DNA from: Acidobacteriota bacterium
GTDB taxonomy: Bacteria > Actinomycetota > Acidimicrobiia > Acidimicrobiales > Acidimicrobilacustridaceae
DNA length: 64,000 nt
Reading direction: 5' to 3'
NCBI GenBank assembly: GCA_018969405.1
Contig: JAGWYK010000001.1
Location: forward strand, 98,238-162,237
The notes beneath the pieces were generated by a model, which had not been told where the DNA came from, did not search any database, and saw nothing but the letters and a program-made list of their open reading frames with translations. The translations under genes were made by a program, and so were the position numbers. Every line of letters starts with the position of its first letter. Positions within the stretch are counted from its first letter, which is position 1. Shown piece after piece: positions 30,282 to 39,050 of the stretch.

Positions 30282-31568
30282 GTGCCCGACTGGTCCCGCC
30301 CGTACCTCGACCCCTGGACCACACCGGCGGCGCTGTGGCTCGCCATCGTCGCGGTCGCGGCAGTGATCAGACTGCGGGGACGGGCCCTCGCCCTAGTCGC
30401 CGTCGGTGCCGCCATCGGCATCGCCGTCTGGAAGTCCTGGGTGATCGGGCCTCCCAACGGCCTGCTCGATCTGCAGATCTACACCAACTCCGCCAGGACC
30501 TGGCTCGACGGTGGCTCGTTGTTCACCTACCGCGCCCCGGTGTTCAACCTCGGCGCCACCTATCCCCCGATCGGGATCCTCCCGTTCGTCCTGCTCGATC
30601 CCCTGTCCGCCGACGCCCGCGAGGTGCTGTTCACCCTTCTGAGCATCGGCGCCATCGCCGTCGCCGCCCGGGCCGCAGCCGTCCTGGCCGGGGTGGCGGC
30701 TGGTCGCCGGGTGGACTGGACCCTCTGGGCGGTGGCCATCGCCGTGGTCTCCATGCCCGTGTGGCTCACCCTCCGACAGGGTCAGGTCAACGCCCTGCTG
30801 TGGGCCATGGTGCTCGGCGATGTGCTCCTGCTCCGACGGGGTTCCCGTCTGGCCGGCATCGGCATCGGGGCCGCCACGGCGATCAAGCTGGTGCCCGGGC
30901 TGTTCATCCTGTGGCTGCTGGTCTGCGGCTGGCGCCGACCGGCCCTGCGCGCCGTGCTCACGGCCGTCGGATCCACGGCGCTCGGATGGGTCCTCGCCCC
31001 CGGTGACTCACGCCGGTTCTGGACCGAACTGCTCTGGAACTCGGACAACGTGGGACGGCTCGACGATGCCCGCAACAACTCGGTGCTCGGAGCCCTCGCC
31101 GATGTCCTCGGGGCTGGTCCCCTCCGCACCGCACTGTGGCTCGGCCTCGCCGCGCTGCTGTGTCTGCTCGGGATGCGTCGGGCCCGGGACGCGACCCGAC
31201 GCGGCGACCTGCTCGTCGCCGTCGTCATCGTGGGGTGCACCTCGGCGCTGGTCAGTCCGATCTCCTGGACCCACCACCTCGGCTATCTCGTGCTGGCCGG
31301 CGCGGCGCTGCTGCCCCTCGTGGTCGGCGACCGCCGCCGGATCCTTCTCCTCGTCCTGCTCGCGCTGCCGGTGATCGATCCCGGGCACCTCGGTGACTCC
31401 CGCCTCACCTCGCTGCTGCGCATGGCCCTGATGGTGGGGATCGTGCTGGCCCTTCCGATCATCGATGATCGCAGCGGGACCCCCGAGCGCTCACCGGCTC
31501 CGGCGGCCACGGTGCCGCCGAGGGCTCAGGCGCTCACGACACCGAGCAGGCGATCGACGAACTCCTGA
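30282..31568 (+). CDS. GT87/DUF2029-family membrane mannosyltransferase-like protein
   Basis: A 428-residue polytopic protein with about ten helices. GGSLFTYRAPVFNLGATYPPI in the first large loop, RQGQVNALLWAMVLG and the late SPISWTHHLGYLVL are typical of the GT87 (DUF2029) alpha-mannosyltransferases, which use polyprenyl-phosphate-mannose to build surface lipoglycans in actinobacteria. The specific acceptor is unknown. The frame is open further upstream, but GTG at 30282 is preferred because TACGCT lies 7 bases before it. Its last 43 bases overlap, tail to tail, the convergent flavodoxin gene. Confidence 0.8.
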   Translation: MPDWSRPYLDPWTTPAALWLAIVAVAAVIRLRGRALALVAVGAAIGIAVWKSWVIGPPNGLLDLQIYTNSARTWLDGGSLFTYRAPVFNLGATYPPIGILPFVLLDPLSADAREVLFTLLSIGAIAVAARAAAVLAGVAAGRRVDWTLWAVAIAVVSMPVWLTLRQGQVNALLWAMVLGDVLLLRRGSRLAGIGIGAATAIKLVPGLFILWLLVCGWRRPALRAVLTAVGSTALGWVLAPGDSRRFWTELLWNSDNVGRLDDARNNSVLGALADVLGAGPLRTALWLGLAALLCLLGMRRARDATRRGDLLVAVVIVGCTSALVSPISWTHHLGYLVLAGAALLPLVVGDRRRILLLVLLALPVIDPGHLGDSRLTSLLRMALMVGIVLALPIIDDRSGTPERSPAPAATVPPRAQALTTPSRRSTNS

Positions 31569-31948
31569 GCACCCTGCTCGATGGCCGAACGCTTGATGGC
31601 ATAGCCACCGATGACGTCGGCGCCGCGGGACTCCATGATCGAGGTCAGCTTCTCGAGGGTCTTCCCGGTCTCGATGGCGTAGGTGCAGAACACTGCACAT
31701 CGCTTGCCCGTCATGACGGGGAGTTTGGCGAGACGACCGCTGCGGGCCGGCTTCTGGCCGAACAGGAACAGGCCGTCGGTCCAACTGCCCACCACCACGA
31801 GATCGGCCTCGGCGAGGGCCTGGTAATCGACCTTGGCCGTGGAGCAGGCCACCGCCTCGTAGCCGGCGTCGACGAGTCCGGCTGCGATCAGCACGGCGGC
31901 TCGCTCGGTGTTGCCGGTGAGACTCTCGTGGATGACGACGGCTTTCAT
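31526..31948 (-). CDS. Flavodoxin-family protein
   Basis: A 140-residue FMN-binding electron carrier or FMN-dependent regulator. The phosphate-binding loop is HESLTGNTERAAVLIAAG, followed by ADLVVVGSWTDGLFLFGQKP, which matches the 50s loop, and CAVFCTYAIETGKTLEKL. The partner is unknown. The ATG at 31948 has a GGAGGTG site; the frame is open further upstream without one. It overlaps the GT87 gene's end by 43 bases and is divergent from fumarase across 105 bases. Confidence 0.85.
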   Translation of the reverse strand: MKAVVIHESLTGNTERAAVLIAAGLVDAGYEAVACSTAKVDYQALAEADLVVVGSWTDGLFLFGQKPARSGRLAKLPVMTGKRCAVFCTYAIETGKTLEKLTSIMESRGADVIGGYAIKRSAIEQGAQEFVDRLLGVVSA

Positions 31949-31977
31949 GGACACCTCCGGGCAGCGGGGACGCGGCG

Positions 31978-31983
31978 AGCGTA
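31978..31983 (-). promoter_or_regulatory. Possible -10 element (TACGCT) for flavodoxin gene
   Basis: On the minus strand TACGCT predicts a transcript start near 31971 and a short leader with the GGAGGTG ribosome site. Confidence 0.4.
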
Positions 31984-32041
31984 ACGCGTCGGTCGCCGCA
32001 GGAGCGGACCTCATCGTTCGTGCCCGGCGCACCGACGGCGG

Positions 32042-32047
32042 TACGGT
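32042..32047 (+). promoter_or_regulatory. -10 element (TACGGT), leaderless fumarase mRNA
   Basis: TACGGT is followed by a 6-base spacer (GCCCCC) and the ATG at 32054. Confidence 0.55.
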
Positions 32048-32053
32048 GCCCCC

Positions 32054-33697
32054 ATGGCCGACTTCCAGTACCAGGACATCCTCCCCCTCGGGCCGGACGA
32101 GACCACCTACCGGTGCCTCACCACCGAGGGGGTCAGCACCGTCGACACGCCGGTCGGCACCTTCCTGAAGGTCGAACCCGAGGCGATCAGGCTGCTCACC
32201 GCCGAGGCCATGTTCGACATCAACCACTTCCTGCGCACCAGCCATCTCGCCCAGCTGCGATCCATCCTCGACGATCCTGATGCCTCCGGCAACGACCGCT
32301 TCGTGGCGCTCGACCTGCTCCGGAACGCCAACATCGCCGCCGGCGGTGTGCTCCCCTCCTGCCAGGACACCGGCACCGCCATCATCAAGGCCAAGCGAGG
32401 TCAGTTCGTGCTCACCGAGGGAGAGGACGAGGCGCAGATCGCTCGGGGCGTGTACGACACCTACCTGCATGACAACCTCCGGTACTCGCAGATGGCACCG
32501 CTGGACATGTACCGCGAGGTCAACACCGGCACGAACCTCCCCGCCGAGATCGAGATCGCCGCCATCGACGGCGCCGGCTACAAGTTCTTCTTCATGGCCA
32601 AGGGAGGCGGCTCGGCCAACAAGAGCTATCTCTTCCAGGAGACCAAGGCGCTGCTCAACCCGGGCTCACTGCTCGAGTTCGTGGCGCAGAAGATGGACCT
32701 GCTCGGAACCTCGGCCTGTCCGCCGTACCATCTCGCGGTCGTGATCGGAGGCACCTCGGCCGAGTTCGCACTGAAGACCGCCAAGATGGCCTCGGCCCGG
32801 TACCTCGACACGCTCCCGCTCTCCGGCAACGAGCTCGGACGGGGCTTCCGGGATATCGAGATGGAGGCCGCCTTCCTGGAGGTGGCGCAGGCATCCGGCA
32901 TCGGGGCACAGTTCGGCGGCAAGTACTTCTGCCATGACGTCCGGGTCGTCCGCCTGCCGCGCCACGGTGCCTCCTGTCCGGTGGCGATCGCGGTGTCCTG
33001 CAGCGCCGATCGACAGGCGCTGGGGAAGATCACCGCGGAGGGCGTCTTCCTCGAGGAGCTCGAACGGGATCCCGCCCAGTTCCTGCCGGAGGTCACCGAC
33101 GCGCTGCTCGACGATGATGTGGTCGAGATCGATCTGACACGCCCCATGGCGGAGATCCGGGCCACCCTCGCCGCGCTGCCGATCCGCACCCGTCTCTCGC
33201 TCACCGGGCCGATGGTGGTCGCCCGGGACATCGCGCATGCCAAGTTGAAGGAGCGCATCGACGCGGGTGAGGGGCTCCCGCAGTACATGAAGGACCACTG
33301 CGTCTACTACGCCGGGCCGGCCAAGACCCCGGAGGGTCACGCCTCCGGATCGTTCGGCCCCACCACCGCCGGACGGATGGATTCCTACGTGGATCTGTTC
33401 CAGGAGCACGGCGGCAGCTACGTCATGCTCGCCAAGGGCAACCGCTCACGTCAGGTCACCGATGCCTGCCATCGCCACGGAGGGTTCTACCTGGGATCGA
33501 TCGGAGGACCAGCGGCCCGGCTCGCCCAGGACTGCATCCGATCGGTCGAGGTGCTCGAGTACCCGGAACTCGGCATGGAGGCGGTGTGGCGCATCGAGGT
33601 CGAGAACTTCCCCGCCTTCGTGGTGGTCGACGACAAGGGCAACGACTTCTTCGAAGAGGTCATCGCCAGTCGACCGGTCACGCTGCGCCGATCCTGA
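32054..33697 (+). CDS. fumA: Fumarate hydratase, class I ([4Fe-4S])
   Basis: A 547-residue iron-sulfur fumarase that interconverts fumarate and malate in the TCA cycle. Predicted cluster ligands are Cys103 ([10 protein letters not shown]), Cys222 ([13 protein letters not shown]) and Cys316 (AIAVSCSAD), whose spacing matches E. coli FumA (105, 224, 318). [18 protein letters not shown] and the beta-domain [16 protein letters not shown] are conserved. The N- and C-terminal domains are in one chain, as in FumA/FumB. The start is ATG with TACGGT 6 bases upstream and no ribosome site, so it is probably leaderless. A strong hairpin follows the stop. Confidence 0.95.
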   Translation: MADFQYQDILPLGPDETTYRCLTTEGVSTVDTPVGTFLKVEPEAIRLLTAEAMFDINHFLRTSHLAQLRSILDDPDASGNDRFVALDLLRNANIAAGGVLPSCQDTGTAIIKAKRGQFVLTEGEDEAQIARGVYDTYLHDNLRYSQMAPLDMYREVNTGTNLPAEIEIAAIDGAGYKFFFMAKGGGSANKSYLFQETKALLNPGSLLEFVAQKMDLLGTSACPPYHLAVVIGGTSAEFALKTAKMASARYLDTLPLSGNELGRGFRDIEMEAAFLEVAQASGIGAQFGGKYFCHDVRVVRLPRHGASCPVAIAVSCSADRQALGKITAEGVFLEELERDPAQFLPEVTDALLDDDVVEIDLTRPMAEIRATLAALPIRTRLSLTGPMVVARDIAHAKLKERIDAGEGLPQYMKDHCVYYAGPAKTPEGHASGSFGPTTAGRMDSYVDLFQEHGGSYVMLAKGNRSRQVTDACHRHGGFYLGSIGGPAARLAQDCIRSVEVLEYPELGMEAVWRIEVENFPAFVVVDDKGNDFFEEVIASRPVTLRRS

Positions 33698-33700
33698 GAC

Positions 33701-33736
33701 CGGGCCTCGCTCCCACTCCCGGCGGGCGGGGCCCCG
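33701..33736. terminator. Bidirectional terminator hairpin
   Basis: Bases 33701-33710 (CGGGCCTCGC) pair with 33726-33736 (GCGGGGCCCCG) with one bulged C and one G-U pair, giving a 10-bp stem and a 15-base loop. It lies between convergent fumarase and acyl-CoA ligase genes. Confidence 0.6.
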
Positions 33737-33749
33737 TCGTCGACGCCGG

Positions 33750-35324
33750 TCATCGACGAGGAGCAGGCTCCCAGGGCTTCTCGCGGAACATGTCGCGAAG
33801 ATCCTGTTTGAGGACCTTGCGCAACGTCTGGTTGCGAGGGAGCTCGTCGAGGATCTCCAGCTGCTCGGGGATCTTCTGCACCATGAGGTCCGCGCTGCGC
33901 AGATAGTCGACCATGTCGGCGAAGGCGAGGTCCTCGGCCCCCGGCACCCGTTCGACCACCGCGCAGACCCGTTCGCCGCGTTCACGGTCGGGCAGACCGA
34001 TCACGGCCACATCGTTGACGAGCGGATGCTGGTAGAGCAGATCCTCGATCTCCTTGGCCGAGATGTTCTCGCCCTTGCGGATGATGACGTCCTTGAGGCG
34101 CCCGGTGAGCACCACGTGCCCGCTCTCATCGAGGTGACCGAGATCTCCCGTGCGGAACCAGCCCTCATCGTCGAAGGCATCGGCGTCGAGCGCCGGATCG
34201 GTGTAGCCCTTGAACACCATCGGGCCCTTGAGACGGACCTCGCCGTCCTCACCGGGTCCACAGACCTTCCCCTCGGCGGTCACCATGCGGATCTGGATGC
34301 CGGTGACCGGAGCGCCATCGCTGTACATCAACTGGTCGTGGGTGTCCTCCGGTCCGCCCTGGGCGATCATCGGACACTCGGTCATCCCGTAGCCGTGACA
34401 CACGGGGATGCCCATCTCGGTGAGCACCTCGGTGAACATCTCCGGTGGCTTGGGCGCGCCACCACCGGAGAGGAGTCGCAGCGAGGGGATGATCGGCACG
34501 CCCGGCTGCGTGCGCTGCTTGGCCAGATACATCTGGTAGAACGCCGGACCGCCGCCGGCCATGGTGGCGCCCTTGCGGGCGAACAGTTCGACGGCGGCCT
34601 CGAGCTGGAACGCTTCGACGATCACCGCACCGCAGCCCCGGTACAGCAGCATCATGAGGTAGTCGGGCCCGGCGATGTGGGCGTAGGGGAAGGCGATCGA
34701 TCCGATGTCGGAGGTGGTGAGACAGAGCGCGTCGGCCAGTCCCAGACCGCCGGCCATCAGCGTGCTGTCGGTGTGGCGCACCCCCTTGGGAGCAGAGGTG
34801 GTGCCGGAGGTGTAGTAGATCCAGCGGACCTCATGACCGTCGGTGGGCGCCGGGGGCAGGACCGCCGGGTCGCCCTCCGGCAGGGAGTCGTAGGTCACCA
34901 GCACCGTGGGATCCACGCCGTGCTCGGCGGCGATGCGCTCGGCCATGGCGACGAAGTCGAAGCCGTTCCAGTCACCGGGCACACACAGGAACTCGGCGCC
35001 GGTCTGAGCCACGACGAAGCCGACCTCCCGATCGCGGTAGATGGGGATGATCGGGTTCTGGACCGCTCCGAGGCGGGCGAGGGCGAGCGAGAGGGCCACG
35101 GTCTCGATGCGGGTGGGCAGCTGCCAGGTGACCCGGGTCCCGGCGCGGACGCCGAGATCGTGGAGACCGGCGGCGGTGCGCTCGGCGAGATCGCGCAACG
35201 CACCGAAGGTGATCTCGCGATCGTCCTGGTCGTAGAGCACCACGACATCGGGCGACGTAGCGGCTCTCGCCTCGAGCAGCTCCCACATGGTCGCCGCCTG
35301 CTGGATGCTCTGGTTCTGACTCAT
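33750..35324 (-). CDS. AMP-forming acyl-CoA ligase / synthetase
   Basis: A 524-residue adenylate-forming enzyme that activates a carboxylic acid to its CoA thioester. The P-loop is RWIYYTSGTTSAPKGVRHTD, followed by the adenine motif HGYGMTECPM, the A8-type GWFRTGDLGHL, the hinge GRLKDVIIRKGENIS and the catalytic Lys in PRNQTLRKVLKQDL. The acid substrate (fatty or aromatic) is not evident. The ATG at 35324 has a GGGAGG site; the longer upstream frame is spurious. It is divergent from the alcohol dehydrogenase, with which it could share a catabolic pathway. Confidence 0.92.
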   Translation of the reverse strand: MSQNQSIQQAATMWELLEARAATSPDVVVLYDQDDREITFGALRDLAERTAAGLHDLGVRAGTRVTWQLPTRIETVALSLALARLGAVQNPIIPIYRDREVGFVVAQTGAEFLCVPGDWNGFDFVAMAERIAAEHGVDPTVLVTYDSLPEGDPAVLPPAPTDGHEVRWIYYTSGTTSAPKGVRHTDSTLMAGGLGLADALCLTTSDIGSIAFPYAHIAGPDYLMMLLYRGCGAVIVEAFQLEAAVELFARKGATMAGGGPAFYQMYLAKQRTQPGVPIIPSLRLLSGGGAPKPPEMFTEVLTEMGIPVCHGYGMTECPMIAQGGPEDTHDQLMYSDGAPVTGIQIRMVTAEGKVCGPGEDGEVRLKGPMVFKGYTDPALDADAFDDEGWFRTGDLGHLDESGHVVLTGRLKDVIIRKGENISAKEIEDLLYQHPLVNDVAVIGLPDRERGERVCAVVERVPGAEDLAFADMVDYLRSADLMVQKIPEQLEILDELPRNQTLRKVLKQDLRDMFREKPWEPAPRR

Positions 35325-35404
35325 GCTGCCTCCCGGGATCGAACCCGCGCATTCTTGCGCGTGCGCCGACCCCTCGTCGCACCCGGCGCCCCTCCGTCCC
35401 GTGA

Positions 35405-35410
35405 CAGGAT
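35405..35410 (+). promoter_or_regulatory. -10-like element (CAGGAT), leaderless alcohol dehydrogenase mRNA
   Basis: CAGGAT is followed by a 7-base spacer (GCTCCCC) and the ATG at 35418. The same hexamer occurs at 44415 with a 6-base spacer. Confidence 0.5.
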
Positions 35411-35417
35411 GCTCCCC

Positions 35418-36470
35418 ATGCCCGAGATGATGAAGGCCTACCGGATCGTCGAATGGGAACGCCCACCGCAGCTCACCGAGGCACCGGTGCCCGAGCCGGG
35501 ACCCGGTGAGGTCGTGGTGCGCGTGGCCGGCAACGGGTTGTGCCACTCGGATGTGGGGATGACGCAGATGCCGGGATCCATCGCCGAGATGATCGGATGG
35601 CGGGCGCCGTTCACCCTCGGCCACGAGGTCGGTGGCCACGTCGCCATGGTGGGCGCCGGGGTGGTCGGCTTCGCCGAGGGAGATGCGGTCGCCGTGGTCT
35701 CCCCTCATTCCTGTGGCACCTGCCGATGGTGCGTGAGCGGCCGCGACTGCCTCTGCGACGATTCTATGGTGGGGCGTGGCTACGGGATCGACGGCGGTCT
35801 GGCCCGCTATGTGCTGGTCTCCTCCACCCGGGAACTGATCCGCCTCGACGGCCTCGACCCGCTCCATGCCGGTCCGCTCACCGATGCCGGCTCCACCTCG
35901 ATGCACGCGGTGAAGCGGGCCCTCCATCGCATCCCCCCCGGCGGGAACGCCGTGGTGATCGGAGCCGGTGGTCTCGGAGCATTCGCCATCCAGTTCCTGC
36001 GCGAACTCACCAGCGCCCGCATCATCGCCGTGGACCGCTCGGCGAACCGCCTCGCCTACGCCCGCGAACTGGGTGCCGCCACCGTCATGGAGGGCGTCAC
36101 CGAGGACACCGCCGGTGATATCGGCCGCCTCACCGGTGGAGGAGCCGACGCCGTGTTCGACTTCGTCGGCATCGACAGCACCATCGCCGCCGGTCTGCGC
36201 AGCACCGGACGCGGCGGCGCCTACGCCCTCGTGGGCGCGGCCAACGGCACCCTGCGCGGCGCCGACTGGTTCAGCGCGCTGCCGAAGGACGGTGAGGTGT
36301 TCACCTTCCAGGCCTCGAACATCGCCGACGCCCTCGACGTGTTCGCCCTCGCCGATGCCGGTCGCCTGCAGATCGACATCGATGTGTTCCCGCTCGATCG
36401 GGTGGCCGAGGCCTACGAGCAGATGGAGGCCGGCGAGTTGCGAGGTCGGGCGGTGGTCGTCCCCGACTGA
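35418..36470 (+). CDS. Zinc-dependent alcohol dehydrogenase (MDR family)
   Basis: A 350-residue medium-chain dehydrogenase that oxidises alcohols with NAD(P)+. The catalytic zinc site is NGLCHSDVGM with GHEVGG. The structural zinc loop CGTCRWCVSGRDCLC has the usual C-x2-C-x2-C-x7-C spacing. The Rossmann motif is VVIGAGGLGAFAIQFL, with Asp (IIAVDRSANRL) after the second strand suggesting NAD preference. The ATG at 35418 fits the leaderless rule; an in-frame ATG at 35409 is possible. It ends 5 bases from the convergent MarR gene. The substrate is unknown. Confidence 0.92.
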   Translation: MPEMMKAYRIVEWERPPQLTEAPVPEPGPGEVVVRVAGNGLCHSDVGMTQMPGSIAEMIGWRAPFTLGHEVGGHVAMVGAGVVGFAEGDAVAVVSPHSCGTCRWCVSGRDCLCDDSMVGRGYGIDGGLARYVLVSSTRELIRLDGLDPLHAGPLTDAGSTSMHAVKRALHRIPPGGNAVVIGAGGLGAFAIQFLRELTSARIIAVDRSANRLAYARELGAATVMEGVTEDTAGDIGRLTGGGADAVFDFVGIDSTIAAGLRSTGRGGAYALVGAANGTLRGADWFSALPKDGEVFTFQASNIADALDVFALADAGRLQIDIDVFPLDRVAEAYEQMEAGELRGRAVVVPD

Positions 36471-36475
36471 GCCGC

Positions 36476-36964
36476 TCAGCCCTCGCCGTCGGCCCGCAGG
36501 TAGGGCGTGGCGAGAAGATCATCGACAAGTCGGAGCAGCAGGCGACCCAACTGCTCACGCTCCTCATCGGTCCAGTCCGCCAGCGCCCGGCTGAGCTGCG
36601 CGTTGCGCACCCGCTCGAAGCGATGGGCGATGGCACGGCCGGTGGCGGTGGACTCGACCAGCACCATGCTGCGGTGCTGGGGGCTGGTGCGCCGCTCCAC
36701 GAGACCCTCGGACTCGAGCACACGGATCTGCCGACTGACTGCTCCGGCGTCCATATGGGCGAGACGCGCCAGCTCGCCCACCGGGACCGACTCCCGATCG
36801 CCCAGGGCCCGGAGCACGTTCATGGCCTGCTCGCTCAGCTCGACGCCGGCGGCCCCGGCCATTCCGACATGCACCCGGCGGCTCGACAGGAGCCGACCGA
36901 GGCGCGTCAGGCCGAGGCGCACCGGGACGAGTTGGTCCTCGAGGGGCTGTCGACTGCGGGGCAC
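36476..36964 (-). CDS. MarR-family transcriptional regulator
   Basis: A 162-residue DNA-binding regulator. The winged helix-turn-helix spans about residues 50-115 (PVGELARLAHMDAGAVSRQ as the recognition part, then RVLESEGLVERRTS and the wing QHRSMVLVESTATG). MarR proteins usually repress nearby catabolic or efflux genes and release DNA on binding an aromatic or lipophilic ligand. The start is GTG, only 6 bases after the amidohydrolase stop on the same strand, so it is co-transcribed with it and may regulate the surrounding genes. No operator palindrome was clearly identified. Confidence 0.9.
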   Translation of the reverse strand: MPRSRQPLEDQLVPVRLGLTRLGRLLSSRRVHVGMAGAAGVELSEQAMNVLRALGDRESVPVGELARLAHMDAGAVSRQIRVLESEGLVERRTSPQHRSMVLVESTATGRAIAHRFERVRNAQLSRALADWTDEEREQLGRLLLRLVDDLLATPYLRADGEG

Positions 36965-36970
36965 GGAACC

Positions 36971-38167
36971 TCAGGCTCGCTGGAAGGCCGGGCTCTGATG
37001 GTCCGGCACCTCGAGGAGCGGTTCGGCGATCTCGGCGACCGTGGGACCGATGCGATCGGCGAGCGGTGCCAGCGCGGCGAGATCGAACCCGTAGACGGAG
37101 GCGGCGTTCTCGCTCAGGACCTTGCGCAGGTCAGCCTCGCTCCAGCCCTTGAAGGAGTGCCGCAGCGACTCACGGGACAGCGGCGAGCAGGCCTCGTTGT
37201 GGGGATAGTCGCTCCCCCACATGATCTTGTCGATACCGATCTCGTGGAAGGTGGCCGCCTCACCCGGTGACGGGAAGCTGGCGCCGATGAAGCAGTTGCG
37301 GCGGAAGTAGTCGCTGGGACGGTGCGGCAGCGGCCCGGATCTCGGCATCCCGATCTCGCCGATGCGACCTCGGACCATGGAGTTGTGGATGTCGTCCATC
37401 CGGGTGAGCGCCGGCATCACCCAGGAGGTCCCCTGCTCGGTCATGACGAACTTCAGACCCGGGAACCGCTCGAACACCCCGGCCATGATGAGATGCCACA
37501 GTGCTCGGTTGGCGAAGAACCCTGACTCGAGCACGAACATCGTGATGGCGGCGTCATGCTTGCCGTAGTTGGGGATGCCACTGCCCCCGGCATGGTGGGT
37601 GATGGACATGTCGAGTTCCTGGCAGACGGCCCACAACGGGTCGTAGATGGCCGAGAACAGGGGGTCGATCCACGGCGTGTCGGGCGAGACCCCGGGCAGC
37701 AGGATGCCGCGCAGGCTGTGTTCCGCGGCCCAGCGCACATCGGCCACGGCCTCGTCGACGTCGTTGAGTGCGATCTGGGCCAGACCGGCACGCCGCTCGG
37801 GCGACTCGGCGACGAAGTCCACCAACCAGCGGTTGTGGGCCCGCAGTCCGGCGAGACGACGGGGGAACTCCTCGGGCGAGGGCGCCGGAGCGATGACCAC
37901 CCCGGTCGGGAAGAAGGGCGGCACCGTGTTGGGGAACAGCACCTCGGCGGCCACGCCCTCGGCGTCGAGGTCACCGTTGCGGCGCTCGGTGTCCCAGTTG
38001 CGGGTGCGGCCGTCGTCCTGCAGATCGCGGAACGGATTCTTGTAGGCGCCGCGCCATTCGTCGAAGAGCTGCTGGTACTCCGCCGTCAGGTACTCGCGGT
38101 ACTGGGCATGACTGCCGCCGGCGTGTCCGTCGGCGGAGATGATGGTGTAGCGATCCTCAGCGGCCAT
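36971..38167 (-). CDS. Amidohydrolase family 2 protein (ACMSD/resorcylate-decarboxylase-like)
   Basis: A 398-residue TIM-barrel metal hydrolase or decarboxylase. The N-terminal strand has IISADGHAGGS (Asp and His), the middle DMSITHHAGGSG (His), and the C-terminal IMWGSDYPHNEA (catalytic Asp), the layout of PF04909 enzymes that decarboxylate aromatic acids or hydrolyse ring-opened products. FVMTEQGTSWVMPALTRMD is also typical. The ATG at 38167 with a GAGGAGC site is chosen over an upstream start that adds 17 residues. It forms an operon with the MarR gene. Confidence 0.88.
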   Translation of the reverse strand: MAAEDRYTIISADGHAGGSHAQYREYLTAEYQQLFDEWRGAYKNPFRDLQDDGRTRNWDTERRNGDLDAEGVAAEVLFPNTVPPFFPTGVVIAPAPSPEEFPRRLAGLRAHNRWLVDFVAESPERRAGLAQIALNDVDEAVADVRWAAEHSLRGILLPGVSPDTPWIDPLFSAIYDPLWAVCQELDMSITHHAGGSGIPNYGKHDAAITMFVLESGFFANRALWHLIMAGVFERFPGLKFVMTEQGTSWVMPALTRMDDIHNSMVRGRIGEIGMPRSGPLPHRPSDYFRRNCFIGASFPSPGEAATFHEIGIDKIMWGSDYPHNEACSPLSRESLRHSFKGWSEADLRKVLSENAASVYGFDLAALAPLADRIGPTVAEIAEPLLEVPDHQSPAFQRA

Positions 38168-38403
38168 GGGAGCTCCTCGATGCTGGGTGCCGCCGGGCGC
38201 AGTGCCGGCGGACATCACGGTGGACGGTGGGAACGTAGACCACCAGTCTTGACTCAGTCAACGCATCGACATGTGACTCCGGTCATGCTCCGATGATGGC
38301 CTGCGGCCGCACGCAGGAGATCTCCACACCGGAGCAGTGCGATGGCGGAACAGGGGGTCGCAGCCGGGCGTCCGACCACATCATCGATGTCCGCCGGCCA
38401 CAG

Positions 38404-38430
38404 CCGACCTCGACCCGGGGTCGAGGTCGG
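38404..38430 (-). terminator. Perfect 12-bp hairpin downstream of the cupin gene
   Basis: Bases 38404-38415 (CCGACCTCGACC) and 38419-38430 (GGTCGAGGTCGG) form a perfect 12-bp stem with a 3-base loop, 12 bases beyond the cupin stop. No U-run follows. The rest of 38168-38442 holds no gene that I can support; it contains the amidohydrolase leader and presumably its promoter. Confidence 0.7.
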
Positions 38431-38442
38431 GTGCGTTCCGAC

Positions 38443-38904
38443 TCAGCCGATGAGCACCGGGGGACGGCCGTAGCCCTGGGCCTCGGCCATGGCGAAGTAC
38501 CCCATGAGCGTGAGGGCACCATCGGTGACCGACTCGACGTTGCCCTCGGCGTCGAGGTTCAGGTTGCAGCCGGTCATGTGGAACCACACCCGGGTGTCGT
38601 CCTCGATGCACTGGAGGGTGTGGACCGAACCGGCCGGCTCGTAGAGGAAGGAGCCGGCCCGGTTGACGTAGTCGTACTCCTTGTACTTCCACGCCCCGCT
38701 GGTGGTGTAGCCCCACACCGGTCCGGTGTGACGATGGGCCTGCACCTCGAAGCCGGCCTGGAAGATGTTCTCGATGATCCAGAGCCCCTCCTGCTCCTTG
38801 ACCTGCAGGACGCGCAGCTTGTTGCCACCGCCGAGTTCGACGAACGGGATCTGCTCGGTCGAGAGGTGGGTGGCTTCCTGGGTGAAGGGATCGGTGATGG
38901 CCAT
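38443..38904 (-). CDS. Cupin protein, 2,4'-dihydroxyacetophenone dioxygenase-like
   Basis: A 153-residue single-domain cupin. Motif 1 is AHRHTGPVWGYTTSGAWKY (metal-binding His-x-His and Glu/Tyr region) and motif 2 is GSFLYEPAGSVHTLQC (second His). This pattern and the length resemble 2,4'-dihydroxyacetophenone dioxygenase and related ring- or side-chain-cleaving iron dioxygenases. The substrate is not proven. A GGAGGAG site lies 6 bases before the ATG. It is near an amidohydrolase and MarR regulator, consistent with aromatic catabolism. Confidence 0.72.
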   Translation of the reverse strand: MAITDPFTQEATHLSTEQIPFVELGGGNKLRVLQVKEQEGLWIIENIFQAGFEVQAHRHTGPVWGYTTSGAWKYKEYDYVNRAGSFLYEPAGSVHTLQCIEDDTRVWFHMTGCNLNLDAEGNVESVTDGALTLMGYFAMAEAQGYGRPPVLIG

Positions 38905-38939
38905 GGGACTCCTCCAGAGGTGCGGGTGGATGAGCGTGA

Positions 38940-38945
38940 AGGTTA
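38940..38945 (-). promoter_or_regulatory. Possible -10 element (TAACCT) for cupin gene
   Basis: On the minus strand TAACCT predicts a transcript start near 38933 and a leader of about 28 bases with the GGAGGAG site. Confidence 0.4.
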
Positions 38946-39038
38946 CCGGCGACCGTGACCGAGGACACGCTCAGGGAGTCGATCCAACCCGGTCCGTGAC
39001 CGCGGCAGGCTCGGTGCGCCGACTCGGCGCCGTTGGGC

Positions 39039-39044
39039 CATGAT
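39039..39044 (+). promoter_or_regulatory. -10-like element (CATGAT), leaderless LLM oxidoreductase mRNA
   Basis: CATGAT is followed by a 6-base spacer (CTGTGG) and the ATG at 39051. Confidence 0.45.
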
Positions 39045-39050
39045 CTGTGG

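Noticed and set aside
28961..30457. A 108-residue N-terminal extension of the BMP binding lipoprotein
   Set aside because: The extension has no signal peptide; the ATG at 30133 gives a proper lipobox signal with a GAGGAG ribosome site.
35322..35361. tRNA-like 3' half: GGGTTCGATCCCGGG on the minus strand resembles a T-arm
   Set aside because: No matching acceptor stem or anticodon arm lies upstream, and the adjacent GCGCA-TTCT-TGCGC is a simple hairpin. It is the leader of the acyl-CoA ligase gene.
33462..35417. Plus-strand open frame joined upstream of the alcohol dehydrogenase
   Set aside because: It is antisense to the acyl-CoA ligase and compositionally a shadow; the real gene starts at 35418.
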